A stretch of 64,000 bases of DNA from Streptomyces sp. SAI-127 (GTDB lineage Bacteria > Actinomycetota > Actinomycetes > Streptomycetales > Streptomycetaceae), in NCBI RefSeq assembly GCF_029894425.1, contig NZ_JARXYJ010000001.1, positions 7,522,501-7,586,500 on the forward strand, given 5' to 3'. Every line of letters begins with the position of its first letter. The first letter of the stretch is position 1. Of the stretch, positions 51,446-61,082 are shown piece by piece. A program made the translations under genes and the position numbers. The notes beneath the pieces are model-generated. The model saw only the letters and a list, made by a program, of their open reading frames with translations. It did no database searches and had not been told where the DNA came from.

Positions 51446-53458
51446 CTACTGGGCCCCGGAGGTCTCCGGCAGCCGTGCCCCCGCCTTCTTCAGCGGGATC
51501 TCCTTGCCGTCCGAGCCCACGACCTCGCGGTCACCGAGCGGCTCGTTCAGCGGCACGGTCTTCTGGATCTCCTTGGCGATCATGATGCAGACCTTGTCCG
51601 GCCACGGCGTATAGGTCACCTTGGCCGTCACCTCGCCCGAGGTCTCGCTCGCCGTCGCCGCGTAGTCCCCGCACACCCCGCCCGTGAAGCTCAGGGTCAG
51701 CTCGTCGCCCTCGGCCGAGTAGCCGTCCACCTTGACGTCCCGCGTCTTCGGCGCGGAGGTCGGCTGGTCCGAGGGTGCCGTGGGGGTCGCGGGTGACGTG
51801 GGCGTCGCCGTCGCCGAGGAGGCGAGGTACGTCGGGTCGACTGCCGGATACGTCACCGTGAAGGCGTCCTTCGCGCCCGTCGCCCGCACCTCGAACAGCC
51901 AGGACGGCACCAGCGCCGGCCGGCCGGCCACGAGATGCGACGCCAGCCCGAACACCGCCTTCTCGACGGTGAGCGTGCTCTTCGCGGGGCTCGCCGTCGA
52001 CTCCCCGCAGGGCGCCTCCAACCGGTCCTTCAGCGGTACCGGACTGGCGCAGCCGCCGATCCCCATGCGGTGGTCGGCCGCGGGCACCTTGTTCAGCAGG
52101 CCCAGCGTCTTCTCGGCGCTCAGCACGGGATACGTGTCGCTCTTCACCGGCGCCTTCAACTGGCCGGTGCCGCCGACCACCTCACCCCGGCCGTTCACGG
52201 TGACGCCGGTCGTCCAGCCGTACGTGGGCAGCCCGCCCACGACCGGATCGGCGTTCACGACCCGCTGGGCGCCCATGACCTGGCTCGAGTCCAGCTTCGC
52301 GCCGTCCTGACCCGCCGCCTTCAGTACCGGCGCGGCGGCCTTCTCCGCGACCGCGACGCTCACCGGAGAGCCGGTGGGGGTCTGCTCCGCCCCGCACACG
52401 GTGGCGCTGTCACAGTGGTCGATGACGCGGGAGTAGCGCTGGAAGGTCCACGCGCCCGGCGCCTGCCGGTTCACCTGGAGACTCGGTCCCGAACCGTCCT
52501 TGGCCCCGACCCGCCAGACCTGTCCCTGCGCCACCGGCGTCCCGTCGACCCCGAGCGCCCCGGCGAGCCGCACCACGTCGTCCTCGGTGACCTGCCCCTG
52601 GGCCCGGTAGACCGGAGCCGAGCCGGGCCCCGCCGGGAGGCTGCCGTCGACGCGGTACGTCACGCCGTACGGATTCGGCTCCCCGGGCGCGATCCCGTTC
52701 CCCGCCCCACCACTCTCGCTGTAACCGTCGAGCGCGAGGGGCGGGGGAGTGTCGTCCCCCGACGCGCCGGAGCTCGTGCCGCCGCCGGACCCTCCGGAGG
52801 AACTGGCGGCGAGGTACGCCCCACCACCCCCGACCAGCAGGACGGCAGCGGCGACGGCGGCGATGACGACGGGGGAGCGGTGCCGACCGGAACGGGGGAC
52901 CTCGGGGTCGGAGAGAGCGGCGACGTCGGGAACGTGATCATGGTCGGACCCCGCCCCGGCGACAGCGGTATCCGGCGCGGAAGGCTGAGGCTGATCGAGA
53001 TCGGCGTCCACGCCCACGGGCTCGCCCGGGCCGACAGCGGCGTCGGGTGCCGGAAGCTTGCCGAGGCCGGTGCGGCTGGGAGTCGCCGCGCTGTCGCCAT
53101 CGGCGGGAGCCTGTGGTGTGTCAGCGTCGGCATGGGCGTCGGGGGCCGCGGGGCCGTCCGGCTCGTCGGCAGCGGCGTCGGGTGCCGGAACCTTGCCAGG
53201 CTCGTCGGTGTCGGTGTCGGTGCCGGAGGCCGGGGAGTCGTCCGCCGCGCCCTCGGCCTGCTCCGTCGAGCCTCCCGCGGCACCGGAGGCTTCCTCGGTG
53301 CCCTCGGTGCTCGTCCCGTCGCCGGGAGCGTCGGAACCCCGCGTCTCCTCGACACCGCTCACTTCCTCGGCGCCGAGAGCCCCCGCATCGCGCGCTTCCG
53401 CAGAGCTCCCGTCCCCGCCGCCGGAGGCCTCGTCGTTGTCGGGTCGCTCGGTGTTCAC
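51446..53458 (-). CDS. Large membrane-anchored protein with acidic low-complexity N-terminus, 670 aa
   Basis: GTG 53458 (VNTERPDNDEASGG) follows AAGGAG. The first ~200 residues are strongly acidic and Glu/Asp/Ala/Gly/Ser-rich, with a recurring K(V/L)PAPDAA motif (GKVPAPDAA, GKLPAPDAAV). A single membrane segment (about 205-227, SPVVIAAVAAAVLLVGGGGAYLAAS) follows, and the outside ~440 residues contain conserved cysteines (HCDSATVCG, GGCASPVP, GGVCGDY, DKVCIMI) that may form disulfides. It is probably a large surface or cell-wall-facing protein of a Streptomyces-specific family. I infer no function. Confidence 0.82.
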   Translation of the reverse strand: MNTERPDNDEASGGGDGSSAEARDAGALGAEEVSGVEETRGSDAPGDGTSTEGTEEASGAAGGSTEQAEGAADDSPASGTDTDTDEPGKVPAPDAAADEPDGPAAPDAHADADTPQAPADGDSAATPSRTGLGKLPAPDAAVGPGEPVGVDADLDQPQPSAPDTAVAGAGSDHDHVPDVAALSDPEVPRSGRHRSPVVIAAVAAAVLLVGGGGAYLAASSSGGSGGGTSSGASGDDTPPPLALDGYSESGGAGNGIAPGEPNPYGVTYRVDGSLPAGPGSAPVYRAQGQVTEDDVVRLAGALGVDGTPVAQGQVWRVGAKDGSGPSLQVNRQAPGAWTFQRYSRVIDHCDSATVCGAEQTPTGSPVSVAVAEKAAAPVLKAAGQDGAKLDSSQVMGAQRVVNADPVVGGLPTYGWTTGVTVNGRGEVVGGTGQLKAPVKSDTYPVLSAEKTLGLLNKVPAADHRMGIGGCASPVPLKDRLEAPCGESTASPAKSTLTVEKAVFGLASHLVAGRPALVPSWLFEVRATGAKDAFTVTYPAVDPTYLASSATATPTSPATPTAPSDQPTSAPKTRDVKVDGYSAEGDELTLSFTGGVCGDYAATASETSGEVTAKVTYTPWPDKVCIMIAKEIQKTVPLNEPLGDREVVGSDGKEIPLKKAGARLPETSGAQ

Positions 53459-53622
53459 CGCATCGCTCCTTCTGCTGCGCAACTGTCCCTCGACCCTGAC
53501 CCGACCCTGTCAAAAAGGTCGGCAAACGGGTCGTATCCCGCATCCCCTTTCCGGGGGACGGCGATGGGACGCAGCAGGGGAGCGCGCGGTTCCCTCGAAC
53601 GCGCCGACTCGAGCGCCGTGAC

Positions 53623-53832
53623 TCAGTCGCCGTACTCCGACATCGCCTCCAGCAGCCGCGCGGAGCCCTCGGGAACCGTCACACCGTGGATGAGCGAGGG
53701 AGAAATCGGAAGGGAAACGATCCGGTCCGGAACCGCCCAGTGCGGAGCCATCCGGGCGCAGTCACCGAGCAGCGACGCGAGGCCCCCGTCCAGGTCGGCC
53801 GGGGCGGAGACGTACAGCTCAAGGTTGGTCAT
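53623..53832 (-). CDS. Small conserved protein, 69 aa
   Basis: ATG 53832 opens MTNLELYVSAPADLDGG. The protein is soluble and ends LLEAMSEYGD. The ribosome site is weak (GGTGCGG), but the codon usage looks coding and the sequence does not look like an antisense shadow. It lies upstream of the large membrane-protein gene on the same strand, 164 bases from its start. It is divergent from the adenosine-kinase-like gene at 53985. No family recognised. Confidence 0.6.
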   Translation of the reverse strand: MTNLELYVSAPADLDGGLASLLGDCARMAPHWAVPDRIVSLPISPSLIHGVTVPEGSARLLEAMSEYGD

Positions 53833-53984
53833 GACCGCACCGTATGCACGCCGGAGCCCGCGAAGAAAGATCTACTATCGGGTAGTTTTACCTGCTTCAC
53901 CGCGCCGTCGGCCGCCTCGCAGTACCCCGTACGGACCCGATAGCGTTAACCGTCAATACACCCTCCCCCCAGGAGAGCCACGCC

Positions 53985-54959
53985 GTGCGCATCGCAGTCA
54001 CCGGCTCCATCGCCACCGACCACCTCATGACCTTCCCCGGCCGCTTCGCCGACCAGTTCGTCGCGGACCAACTGCACACGGTCTCGCTCTCCTTCCTCGT
54101 CGACAACCTCGACGTACGCAGGGGAGGCGTCGGCGCGAACATCGCCTTCGGCATGGGCCAGCTCGGCACCAACCCGATCCTCGTCGGCGCCGCGGGCTTC
54201 GACTTCGACGAGTACCGCGCCTGGCTGGACCGGCACGGCGTCGACACCGCGTCCGTCCGCATCTCCGAGACCCTGCACACCGCCCGCTTCGTGTGCACGA
54301 CCGACGCCGACCACAACCAGATCGGCTCCTTCTACACGGGCGCGATGAGCGAGGCCCGCCAGATCGAGCTCAAGACGGTGGCCGACCGGGTCGAGGGCCT
54401 CGACCTCGTCCTCATCGGTGCCGACGACCCCGAGGCGATGCTCCGCCACACCGAGGAGTGCCGGTCGCGCGGCATCCCCTTCGCCGCGGACTTCTCCCAG
54501 CAGATCGCCCGGATGAACGGCGACGAGATCCGGATACTGCTGGACGGCGCCACGTACCTCTTCTCCAACGAGTACGAGAAGGGGCTCATCGAGTCCAAGA
54601 CGGGCTGGTCCGACGCGGAGATCCTGGCGAAGGTGGGCCACCGGGTCACCACGCTCGGCGCGCAGGGCGTGCGGATCGAGAGGGCGGGCGAGGAGCCGAT
54701 CGTCGTCGGCTGCGCGGAGGAGGAGCGCAAGGCGGACCCCACGGGGGTCGGCGACGCGTTCCGCGCCGGGTTCCTGTCGGGGCTGGCCTGGGGGGTCTCG
54801 CTGGAGCGGGCGGCTCAGGTGGGCTGCATGCTGGCGACGCTCGTCATCGAGACCGTCGGGACACAGGAGTACCGGCTGCGGCGGGGGAACTTCATGGAGC
54901 GGTTCACCAAGGCGTACGGGGACGAGGCCGCGGCGGAGGTCCAGGGGCACCTGGGCTGA
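53985..54959 (+). CDS. PfkB-family carbohydrate/nucleoside kinase (adenosine-kinase-like)
   Basis: The 324-residue kinase begins VRIAVTGSIATDHLMTFPGRFADQFVADQLHTVSLSFLVDNL and has RRGGVGANIAFGMGQLG (substrate/glycine-rich region), and the C-terminal catalytic DPTGVGDAFRAGF with the base Asp. The sequence resembles the actinobacterial adenosine kinases of the PfkB family, which salvage adenosine. GTG 53985 follows CAGGAGAG. It ends nine bases from the cysteine desulfurase stop, so the genes converge. Substrate is inferred from family resemblance only. Confidence 0.88.
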   Translation: MRIAVTGSIATDHLMTFPGRFADQFVADQLHTVSLSFLVDNLDVRRGGVGANIAFGMGQLGTNPILVGAAGFDFDEYRAWLDRHGVDTASVRISETLHTARFVCTTDADHNQIGSFYTGAMSEARQIELKTVADRVEGLDLVLIGADDPEAMLRHTEECRSRGIPFAADFSQQIARMNGDEIRILLDGATYLFSNEYEKGLIESKTGWSDAEILAKVGHRVTTLGAQGVRIERAGEEPIVVGCAEEERKADPTGVGDAFRAGFLSGLAWGVSLERAAQVGCMLATLVIETVGTQEYRLRRGNFMERFTKAYGDEAAAEVQGHLG

Positions 54960-54968
54960 GGCTCGTCA

Positions 54969-56330
54969 TCAGCTGATCCGGCGGATCACATATGCCGTTC
55001 CGTTGTCCGCCGGTTCCTCTCCTACGTACTCCTGCTCCCGCATCTCGCACCATGCCGGGATGTCCAGGCGGGCCGCCTCGTCGTCCGACAGGACCCGGAC
55101 GGTCCCGCCCACCGGCACGTCCCCGATCACCTTGGCCAGTTCGATGACCGGGATGGGGCAGCGCTTGCCGAGGGCGTCCACCACCAGGGCGTCCCCGTGC
55201 ACGGCAGTCGTCGGCGTCGGTGCTCCCAACTTCTCCCGTACCGCCGCCACCGCCCCCGGCAGCACCTCCAGGAACCGGTCGACCTCCTCGGAGACCGCCC
55301 CGAACGGCAGCGAAACCCGCACATTCCCCTCACTCAGCACGCCCATCGCCTTCAGCACATGGCTCGGCGTCAGCGTGCTGCTCGTGCAGGACGAACCGGA
55401 GGAGACGGAGAAACCGGCGCGATCCAGCTCGTGCAGCAAGGTCTCCCCGTCGACATAGAGACAGGAGAAGGTGACGATCCCCGGCAGCCGCTGCTCCGGA
55501 TCCCCGACCACCTCCACGTCGGCGACCAGCTGAGGCACCCGCGCCCGGATCCGCGCCGTCAGCTCCCGCAGTCGTACGGCCTCTTGCGCGGCCTCGGCCC
55601 GCACCGCCCGCAGTGAGGCCGCCGCAGCGACGATGGCCGGCAGGTTCTCGAACCCCGGCGCTCGCCCCGACTCCCGCTCGTCGGCGGGCCCCTGAGGTGA
55701 GAATCGGACACCCTTTCTTACGGCGAGCAGGCCGACCCCCGACGGACCGCCCCACTTGTGCGCGCTGGCGGTCAACAGCGACCACTCGCCCTCGACCGGC
55801 CCCCACCCGAGCGACTGCGCCGCGTCCACCAGCAACGGCACCCCGGCCTGACGGCACACGGCGGCCACCTCGGCCACCGGCTGCACGGTCCCCACCTCAT
55901 GGTTCGCCGACTGGAGACACGCCAGCGCGGTGTCGGGGCGAAGAGCATCGGCGTACGACTGAGGGCTCACCGCTCCCGTACGGCTCACCGGAACCTCACT
56001 CACCTCGAACAGCTCCGCCGAATGAAGTACCGAGGAGTGTTCGACGGCTGACACGATCAGGTGACGTCCGACGCGACGACGACCGGCGAGCGCCCCGGCG
56101 ATCCCGCTGTGCACGGCCCGCGTCCCGGAGGACGTGAAGGTCAGTTCGTCAGCCCGGCACCCCACGGCCTCGGCAGCGGCCTCCCGAGCCGCATCCAACA
56201 ACAACCGAGCCCGCCGCCCTTCCCGATAGAGACGGGAGGGGTCAGCCCACCCTTCGTCAAGCGCCGCCAACAGCGCCTGACGAGCAACGGGATGGAGCGG
56301 AGCACTGGAAGCAGCGTCGAAGTAAGACAC
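54969..56330 (-). CDS. Cysteine desulfurase fused to a C-terminal TusA (SirA-like) sulfur-carrier domain
   Basis: The first ~370 residues are a class V aminotransferase fold cysteine desulfurase: SSGTRAVHSGIAGAL, HLIVSAVEHSSVL, VDAAQSLGW, PLP lysine Lys192 (SAHKWGGPSGVG) and the catalytic Cys315 loop SSGSSCTSS. The last ~75 residues are a TusA domain with the conserved Cys391 in GKRCPIPVIELAK. A persulfide could therefore pass intramolecularly from desulfurase to carrier. No separate TusA gene is visible. It starts ATG 56330, divergent from ctaC. It may serve thiolation of tRNA, Mo-cofactor or Fe-S cluster assembly; which one cannot be told. Confidence 0.92.
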   Translation of the reverse strand: MSYFDAASSAPLHPVARQALLAALDEGWADPSRLYREGRRARLLLDAAREAAAEAVGCRADELTFTSSGTRAVHSGIAGALAGRRRVGRHLIVSAVEHSSVLHSAELFEVSEVPVSRTGAVSPQSYADALRPDTALACLQSANHEVGTVQPVAEVAAVCRQAGVPLLVDAAQSLGWGPVEGEWSLLTASAHKWGGPSGVGLLAVRKGVRFSPQGPADERESGRAPGFENLPAIVAAAASLRAVRAEAAQEAVRLRELTARIRARVPQLVADVEVVGDPEQRLPGIVTFSCLYVDGETLLHELDRAGFSVSSGSSCTSSTLTPSHVLKAMGVLSEGNVRVSLPFGAVSEEVDRFLEVLPGAVAAVREKLGAPTPTTAVHGDALVVDALGKRCPIPVIELAKVIGDVPVGGTVRVLSDDEAARLDIPAWCEMREQEYVGEEPADNGTAYVIRRIS

Positions 56331-56350
56331 ACAGCCACGCTAACCCCCCA

Positions 56351-56397
56351 GGGGCGCGGGGAACTGCGCGACCAGCCACAACAGGCCCGCAGCCGCC
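56351..56397. repeat. Dispersed intergenic repeat, copy D
   Basis: Read on the plus strand, 56351-56378 matches the reverse complement of 12181-12208 with one mismatch, and 56368-56397 matches 30138-30167 with two. It lies between the divergent desulfurase and ctaC genes. Confidence 0.7.
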
Positions 56398-56575
56398 AAT
56401 TCAGCGAACCCCCTACCCAGTAGGCACCCCTCCCGCTGAACCCTCGGAGAGCGTCGGCTAGGGTTTGGTCCGCATAAACATCCAAACCCCTGCCCGACGC
56501 AGGGCGGCGACCGACCACCGAGTAAGGGCAGGCCGCAGCCAATCCGCGCGGGCGAGACTCTCGGGAAGGCGCTAC

Positions 56576-57535
56576 GTGAGTCCCAACGGCTCCGACCGCT
56601 CGCCGCGGCGCCCGATGCGGCGGAAGCTGCTGCAGGCAATGACCGCGGGCCTGGTCCTGGCGACCGCCACCGGCTGCACATACAAGGACTTCCCCCGCCT
56701 TGGTATGCCCACCCCGACCACGGAAGAGGCTCCGCGGATCCTCTCCCTCTGGCAGGGTTCCTGGGCAGCCGCGCTGGCCACCGGCGTGCTGGTGTGGGGC
56801 CTGATCCTGTGGAGCACGATCTTCCACCGGCGCAGCCGCACCAAGGTCGAAGTTCCTCCGCAGACCCGGTACAACATGCCCATCGAGGCGCTGTACACGG
56901 TCGTTCCGCTCGTCATCGTCTCGGTCCTGTTCTACTTCACGGCCCGCGACGAGTCGAAGCTCCTCAGCCTCAAGAAGGAGCCCGACGTCACCATCAACGT
57001 CGTCGGCTACCAGTGGAGCTGGGCCTTCAACTACATCGAGCCCGTCGCGGGTTCGACGGGCGACGCGAAGACCGACAAGAACCTGGACGCCATTCCGACC
57101 CGGTTCAAGAACGACTTCCCGGCGAACGCCGGCGGTGTCTACGACTTCGGTACGCCCGCCACGAGGAACCCGCAGACCGGCAACCCCGGACCGACCCTCT
57201 GGCTCCCCAAGGGCAAGACGGTCCGCTTCGTCCTCACCTCGCGTGACGTCATCCACTCCTTCTGGGTGGTGCCGTTCCTGATGAAGCAGGACGTGATTCC
57301 GGGCCACACCAACGCCTTCCAGGTGACTCCGAACAAGGAGGGCACCTTCATGGGCAAGTGCGCCGAGCTCTGCGGCGTCGACCACTCCCGGATGCTGTTC
57401 AACGTGAAGGTCGTCTCCCCCGAGCGCTACGAGCAGCACCTCAAGGACCTCGCGAAGAAGGGGCAGACCGGTTACGTTCCCGCGGGCATCGAGCAGACCG
57501 CCCACGAGAAGGACCGGGAGACGACGAACCTGTGA
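56576..57535 (+). CDS. ctaC: Cytochrome c oxidase subunit II (aa3-type)
   Basis: Subunit II of the terminal oxidase receives electrons through the CuA centre. The 319-residue protein has a signal peptide with lipobox-like ATATGC ([11 protein letters not shown]), two membrane segments, QWSWAFNY before the CuA domain, and the CuA ligands [12 protein letters not shown] plus the upstream His in [11 protein letters not shown] 56576 follows GGGAAGG by seven bases. The stop overlaps the ctaD start by four bases (GTGA). It heads the ctaC-ctaD-ctaF unit. Confidence 0.95.
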   Translation: MSPNGSDRSPRRPMRRKLLQAMTAGLVLATATGCTYKDFPRLGMPTPTTEEAPRILSLWQGSWAAALATGVLVWGLILWSTIFHRRSRTKVEVPPQTRYNMPIEALYTVVPLVIVSVLFYFTARDESKLLSLKKEPDVTINVVGYQWSWAFNYIEPVAGSTGDAKTDKNLDAIPTRFKNDFPANAGGVYDFGTPATRNPQTGNPGPTLWLPKGKTVRFVLTSRDVIHSFWVVPFLMKQDVIPGHTNAFQVTPNKEGTFMGKCAELCGVDHSRMLFNVKVVSPERYEQHLKDLAKKGQTGYVPAGIEQTAHEKDRETTNL

Positions 57536-59274
57536 GCATCCTCAACGAACCCCAGGGTGCCGCGGCAGCAGGGTCCCACTACACGGACGAGCTGCCGGTC
57601 CGGCGCCAGAACCGCGGCAGTGTCGTGATCAAGTGGCTCACCACCACTGACCACAAGACCATCGGCACGATGTACCTGGTCACGTCGTTCGCGTTCTTCC
57701 TCATCGGCGGCGTGATGGCGCTCTTCATGCGCGCCGAGCTGGCCCGGCCGGGTCTGCAGATCATGTCGAACGAGCAGTTCAACCAGGCGTTCACGATGCA
57801 CGGCACGATCATGCTGCTGATGTTCGCGACGCCGCTGTTCGCCGGCTTCACCAACTGGATCATGCCGCTGCAGATCGGCGCGCCCGACGTGGCGTTCCCG
57901 CGGCTGAACATGTTCGCCTACTGGCTCTACCTGTTCGGCTCGACGATCGCGGTCGGTGGCTTCCTCACCCCGCAGGGTGCGGCCGACTTCGGCTGGTTCG
58001 CCTACTCCCCGCTGTCGGACGCGGTCCGCTCGCCGGGCATCGGCGCCGACCTGTGGATCATGGGTCTGGCCTTCTCCGGCTTCGGCACGATCCTCGGTGC
58101 GGTCAACTTCATCACCACGATCATCTGCATGCGCGCGCCCGGCATGACCATGTTCCGCATGCCGATCTTCGTGTGGAACGTGCTGCTGACCGCGGTGCTG
58201 GTCCTGCTCGCCTTCCCCGTTCTCGCCGCCGCGCTGTTCGCGCTGGAGGCGGATCGGAAATTCGGGGCACACGTCTTCGATGCCGCGAACGGCGGAGCGT
58301 TGCTGTGGCAACACCTCTTCTGGTTCTTCGGCCATCCAGAGGTGTACATCATCGCCCTGCCGTTCTTCGGCATCATCTCCGAGGTCATCCCGGTCTTCTC
58401 CCGCAAGCCGATGTTCGGCTACATGGGTCTGATCGCGGCGACCATCGCGATCGCGGGTCTGTCCGTGACGGTGTGGGCGCACCACATGTACGTCACCGGC
58501 GGTGTGCTGCTCCCGTTCTTCTCCTTCATGACGTTCCTCATCGCCGTACCGACGGGCGTGAAGTTCTTCAACTGGATCGGAACGATGTGGAAGGGGTCCC
58601 TGAGTTTCGAGACCCCGATGCTCTGGGCCACCGGCTTCCTGATCACCTTCACCTTCGGTGGTCTGACCGGTGTCATCCTGGCCTCGCCTCCGCTGGACTT
58701 CCACGTCTCGGACTCGTACTTCGTGGTGGCGCACTTCCACTACGTCGTCTTCGGCACCGTCGTCTTCGCGATGTTCTCCGGCTTCCACTTCTGGTGGCCG
58801 AAGTTCACCGGCAAGATGCTCGACGAGCGCCTCGGCAAGATCACGTTCTGGACGCTGTTCATCGGCTTCCACGGCACCTTCCTGGTCCAGCACTGGCTGG
58901 GCGCCGAGGGCATGCCGCGTCGTTACGCCGACTACCTGGCGGCCGACGGCTTCACCGCCCTGAACACGATCTCGACGATCAGCTCGTTCGTGCTCGGCCT
59001 GTCGATCCTGCCGTTCCTCTACAACGTGTGGAAGACGGCCAAGTACGGCAAGCCGGTCGGCGTCGACGACCCGTGGGGCTACGGCCGCTCGCTCGAGTGG
59101 GCGACCTCCTGCCCGCCGCCGCGCCACAACTTCCTCACCCTGCCGCGGATCCGCAGCGAATCCCCGGCGTTCGACCTGCACCACCCCGAGATCGCCGCGC
59201 TCGACCAGCTCGAGAACTCCGGTCACGGTGAGAAGGCTCTGGCCGGCAACGGCGGCAAGGAGGCCGGCAAGTGA
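57532..59274 (+). CDS. ctaD: Cytochrome c oxidase subunit I
   Basis: The 580-residue catalytic subunit holds heme a, heme a3 and CuB in twelve membrane segments. Visible are the heme a and CuB histidine motifs [29 protein letters not shown] (His-Pro-Glu-Val-Tyr), [11 protein letters not shown] and [11 protein letters not shown] 57532 overlaps the ctaC stop by four bases, which gives coupled translation. The stop overlaps ctaF in the same way (GTGA). It is the core of the aa3 oxidase; the qcr bc1 genes follow at 62 kb. Confidence 0.97.
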   Translation: MSILNEPQGAAAAGSHYTDELPVRRQNRGSVVIKWLTTTDHKTIGTMYLVTSFAFFLIGGVMALFMRAELARPGLQIMSNEQFNQAFTMHGTIMLLMFATPLFAGFTNWIMPLQIGAPDVAFPRLNMFAYWLYLFGSTIAVGGFLTPQGAADFGWFAYSPLSDAVRSPGIGADLWIMGLAFSGFGTILGAVNFITTIICMRAPGMTMFRMPIFVWNVLLTAVLVLLAFPVLAAALFALEADRKFGAHVFDAANGGALLWQHLFWFFGHPEVYIIALPFFGIISEVIPVFSRKPMFGYMGLIAATIAIAGLSVTVWAHHMYVTGGVLLPFFSFMTFLIAVPTGVKFFNWIGTMWKGSLSFETPMLWATGFLITFTFGGLTGVILASPPLDFHVSDSYFVVAHFHYVVFGTVVFAMFSGFHFWWPKFTGKMLDERLGKITFWTLFIGFHGTFLVQHWLGAEGMPRRYADYLAADGFTALNTISTISSFVLGLSILPFLYNVWKTAKYGKPVGVDDPWGYGRSLEWATSCPPPRHNFLTLPRIRSESPAFDLHHPEIAALDQLENSGHGEKALAGNGGKEAGK

Positions 59275-59669
59275 AGATCCAGGGACGGATGTTCATCTGG
59301 CTGAGCGTCTTCATCCTCGTCATGGCGATCGTCTATGGCGTGTGGTCGAAGGAGCCGGCCGGTACCACCGCGCTCTTCCTGGCCTTCGGGCTGTCCATCA
59401 TGATCGGCTTCTATCTGGGCTTCACGGCCAAGCGGGTGGACGCCGGCGCGCAGGACAACAAGGAGGCCGACGTCGCGGACGACGCCGGCGAGGTCGGGTT
59501 CTTCAGCCCGCACAGCTGGCAGCCGCTCGCCCTCGGCTTCGGCGGCGCCCTCGCCTTCCTGTCGGTCGCGATCGGCTGGTGGCTGCTGTACTTCTCGGTG
59601 CCGGTCATCATGATCGGCCTGTACGGCTGGGTCTTCGAGTACTACCGCGGTGAGAACCGCACGCAGTAG
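59271..59669 (+). CDS. ctaF: Cytochrome c oxidase subunit IV
   Basis: The 132-residue actinobacterial subunit IV has the expected four membrane segments, two near the start ([20 protein letters not shown] and [17 protein letters not shown]) and two near the end ([19 protein letters not shown] and [14 protein letters not shown]). GTG 59271 overlaps the ctaD stop by four bases. It stabilises the aa3 oxidase. A clear terminator follows, so ctaC-ctaD-ctaF is a closed operon. Confidence 0.93.
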   Translation: MKIQGRMFIWLSVFILVMAIVYGVWSKEPAGTTALFLAFGLSIMIGFYLGFTAKRVDAGAQDNKEADVADDAGEVGFFSPHSWQPLALGFGGALAFLSVAIGWWLLYFSVPVIMIGLYGWVFEYYRGENRTQ

Positions 59670-59686
59670 CACGAGCGGAGCTCAAC

Positions 59687-59730
59687 AGGAGCCCGGACAC
59701 TCCGTCAGGAGGGTCCGGGCTCCTTCTTCT
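59687..59730 (+). terminator. Rho-independent terminator after ctaF
   Basis: A perfect 12-bp inverted repeat (59687-59698 and 59713-59724) is followed by TCTTCT (59725-59730). Its position 18 bases after the ctaF stop marks the end of the operon. Confidence 0.85.
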
Positions 59731-59800
59731 GCCGCAATCCTTGTCCCTCGTACGAGTCACTCAGCGCGCCGTTCTTGACGGCGCTTCCTAGCGTGAAGTC

Positions 59801-61063
59801 ATGAACCACGCACCGCGTACCCGCATCCTCGTGAGCTGCACGCTGCTGGTGATCGCCCTCGGCGCGAGCGCCGCCGCCTGCGGGTCCGACGGGAACCCGC
59901 TGGCGGCCACGCCGTTCGACGCGGCGGACCAGATCGCCTTCAACGCGCCCACCGGCGACGGCAAGAAGGCCGACCCGGACAAGCCGCTCGAGGTCACCGC
60001 CGAGGACGACGACGGCCGCATCACCGACGTCACGGCCACGGACGCCACAGGCCGCTATCTGGCGGGCGAACTCTCTGCCGACGGCACTCGCTGGCGCAGC
60101 ACCTCCCCGCTGGCGGCAAACGCCCATTACACCGTCCGGGTGAGCACCGAGGACGAGGACGGGGCACCGGGCCGCAAGGTCCTCGACTTCGACACCAGCA
60201 AGCCTCTGGGCAAGACGCGCCTGAAGGTCACCTTCGGTCCCAAGTCGGGCACGTACGGCGTCGGCCAGCCCGTCACCGCCACGCTGGACAGACCCGTCAA
60301 GGACAAGGCTCAGCGGGCCGTCATAGAACGCGCCCTCAGGGTCGACTCCACGCCCGCCGTACCGGGCGCCTGGCACTGGGTGGACGACAAGGAGCTCCAC
60401 TACCGGCCCAGGGAGTACTGGCCGGCCCACGCCACGCTCCAGGTCCGCAGCGACCTGGAGGGCATCAAGATCGGCGACCGGCTCTGGGGCGGCAAGGCGA
60501 AGCCCCTGAAGCTGACCACCGGCGACCGCATCATCGCCGTGACGGACGCCTCGTCACACTCGATGAAGGTCTACAAGAACGACGAGGTCATCAAGGAGCT
60601 CCCGGTCACCACCGGCAAGCCGGGCTTCGACACCCGCAACGGCGTCAAGGTCGTGCTGGGCAAGGAGTACTTCGTACGTATGCGCGGCACCAGCATCGGG
60701 ATCGCCGAGGGTTCCTCGGAGTCGTACGACCTCCCGGTCTACTACGCCACCCGCGTCACCTGGAGCGGTGAGTACGTCCACGCCGCCCCGTGGTCGGTCG
60801 GCTCCCAGGGTTACGCCAACGTCAGCCACGGCTGCACCGGCATGAGCACGTCCAACGCCGAGTGGTTCTTCAACACCGTCCACGAGGGCGACGTGGTGCA
60901 GGTCATCAACTCCAACGGCCACACGATGGAGACCTTCGGCAACGGCTTCGGCGACTGGAACCTCGACTGGAAGAAATGGCGCGACGGCAGCGCCCTGGTG
61001 GCCGGCACCCCGGACGGCTCCGGCCCCGACCAGACGGCAAGGCTGAGGCCACAGAGCATCTAG
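59801..61063 (+). CDS. L,D-transpeptidase (lipoprotein)
   Basis: The 420-residue protein has a lipoprotein signal with lipobox AAAC (LVIALGASAAACGSDG), one or two Ig-like domains and a YkuD L,D-transpeptidase domain. The catalytic site is SHGCTGMS with Cys345. In many members this motif reads SHGC(V/I)N, so the following residues are less typical here. L,D-transpeptidases crosslink peptidoglycan stem peptides 3-3. ATG 59801 lies 70 bases after the ctaF terminator. It is probably transcribed on its own. The gene converges with the receiver-like gene, 19 bases between stops. Confidence 0.9.
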   Translation: MNHAPRTRILVSCTLLVIALGASAAACGSDGNPLAATPFDAADQIAFNAPTGDGKKADPDKPLEVTAEDDDGRITDVTATDATGRYLAGELSADGTRWRSTSPLAANAHYTVRVSTEDEDGAPGRKVLDFDTSKPLGKTRLKVTFGPKSGTYGVGQPVTATLDRPVKDKAQRAVIERALRVDSTPAVPGAWHWVDDKELHYRPREYWPAHATLQVRSDLEGIKIGDRLWGGKAKPLKLTTGDRIIAVTDASSHSMKVYKNDEVIKELPVTTGKPGFDTRNGVKVVLGKEYFVRMRGTSIGIAEGSSESYDLPVYYATRVTWSGEYVHAAPWSVGSQGYANVSHGCTGMSTSNAEWFFNTVHEGDVVQVINSNGHTMETFGNGFGDWNLDWKKWRDGSALVAGTPDGSGPDQTARLRPQSI

Positions 61064-61082
61064 AGGGACGTGGGAGCGGCTC

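Noticed and set aside
53870..53905. Short palindromes ACTA...TAGT and GGTA...TACC upstream of the adenosine-kinase-like gene
   Set aside because: Arms of four bases are too short to separate from chance.
51935..54976. A 1013-codon plus-strand open frame
   Set aside because: It spans two opposite-strand genes and a different frame of the adenosine-kinase-like gene; no domain fits.
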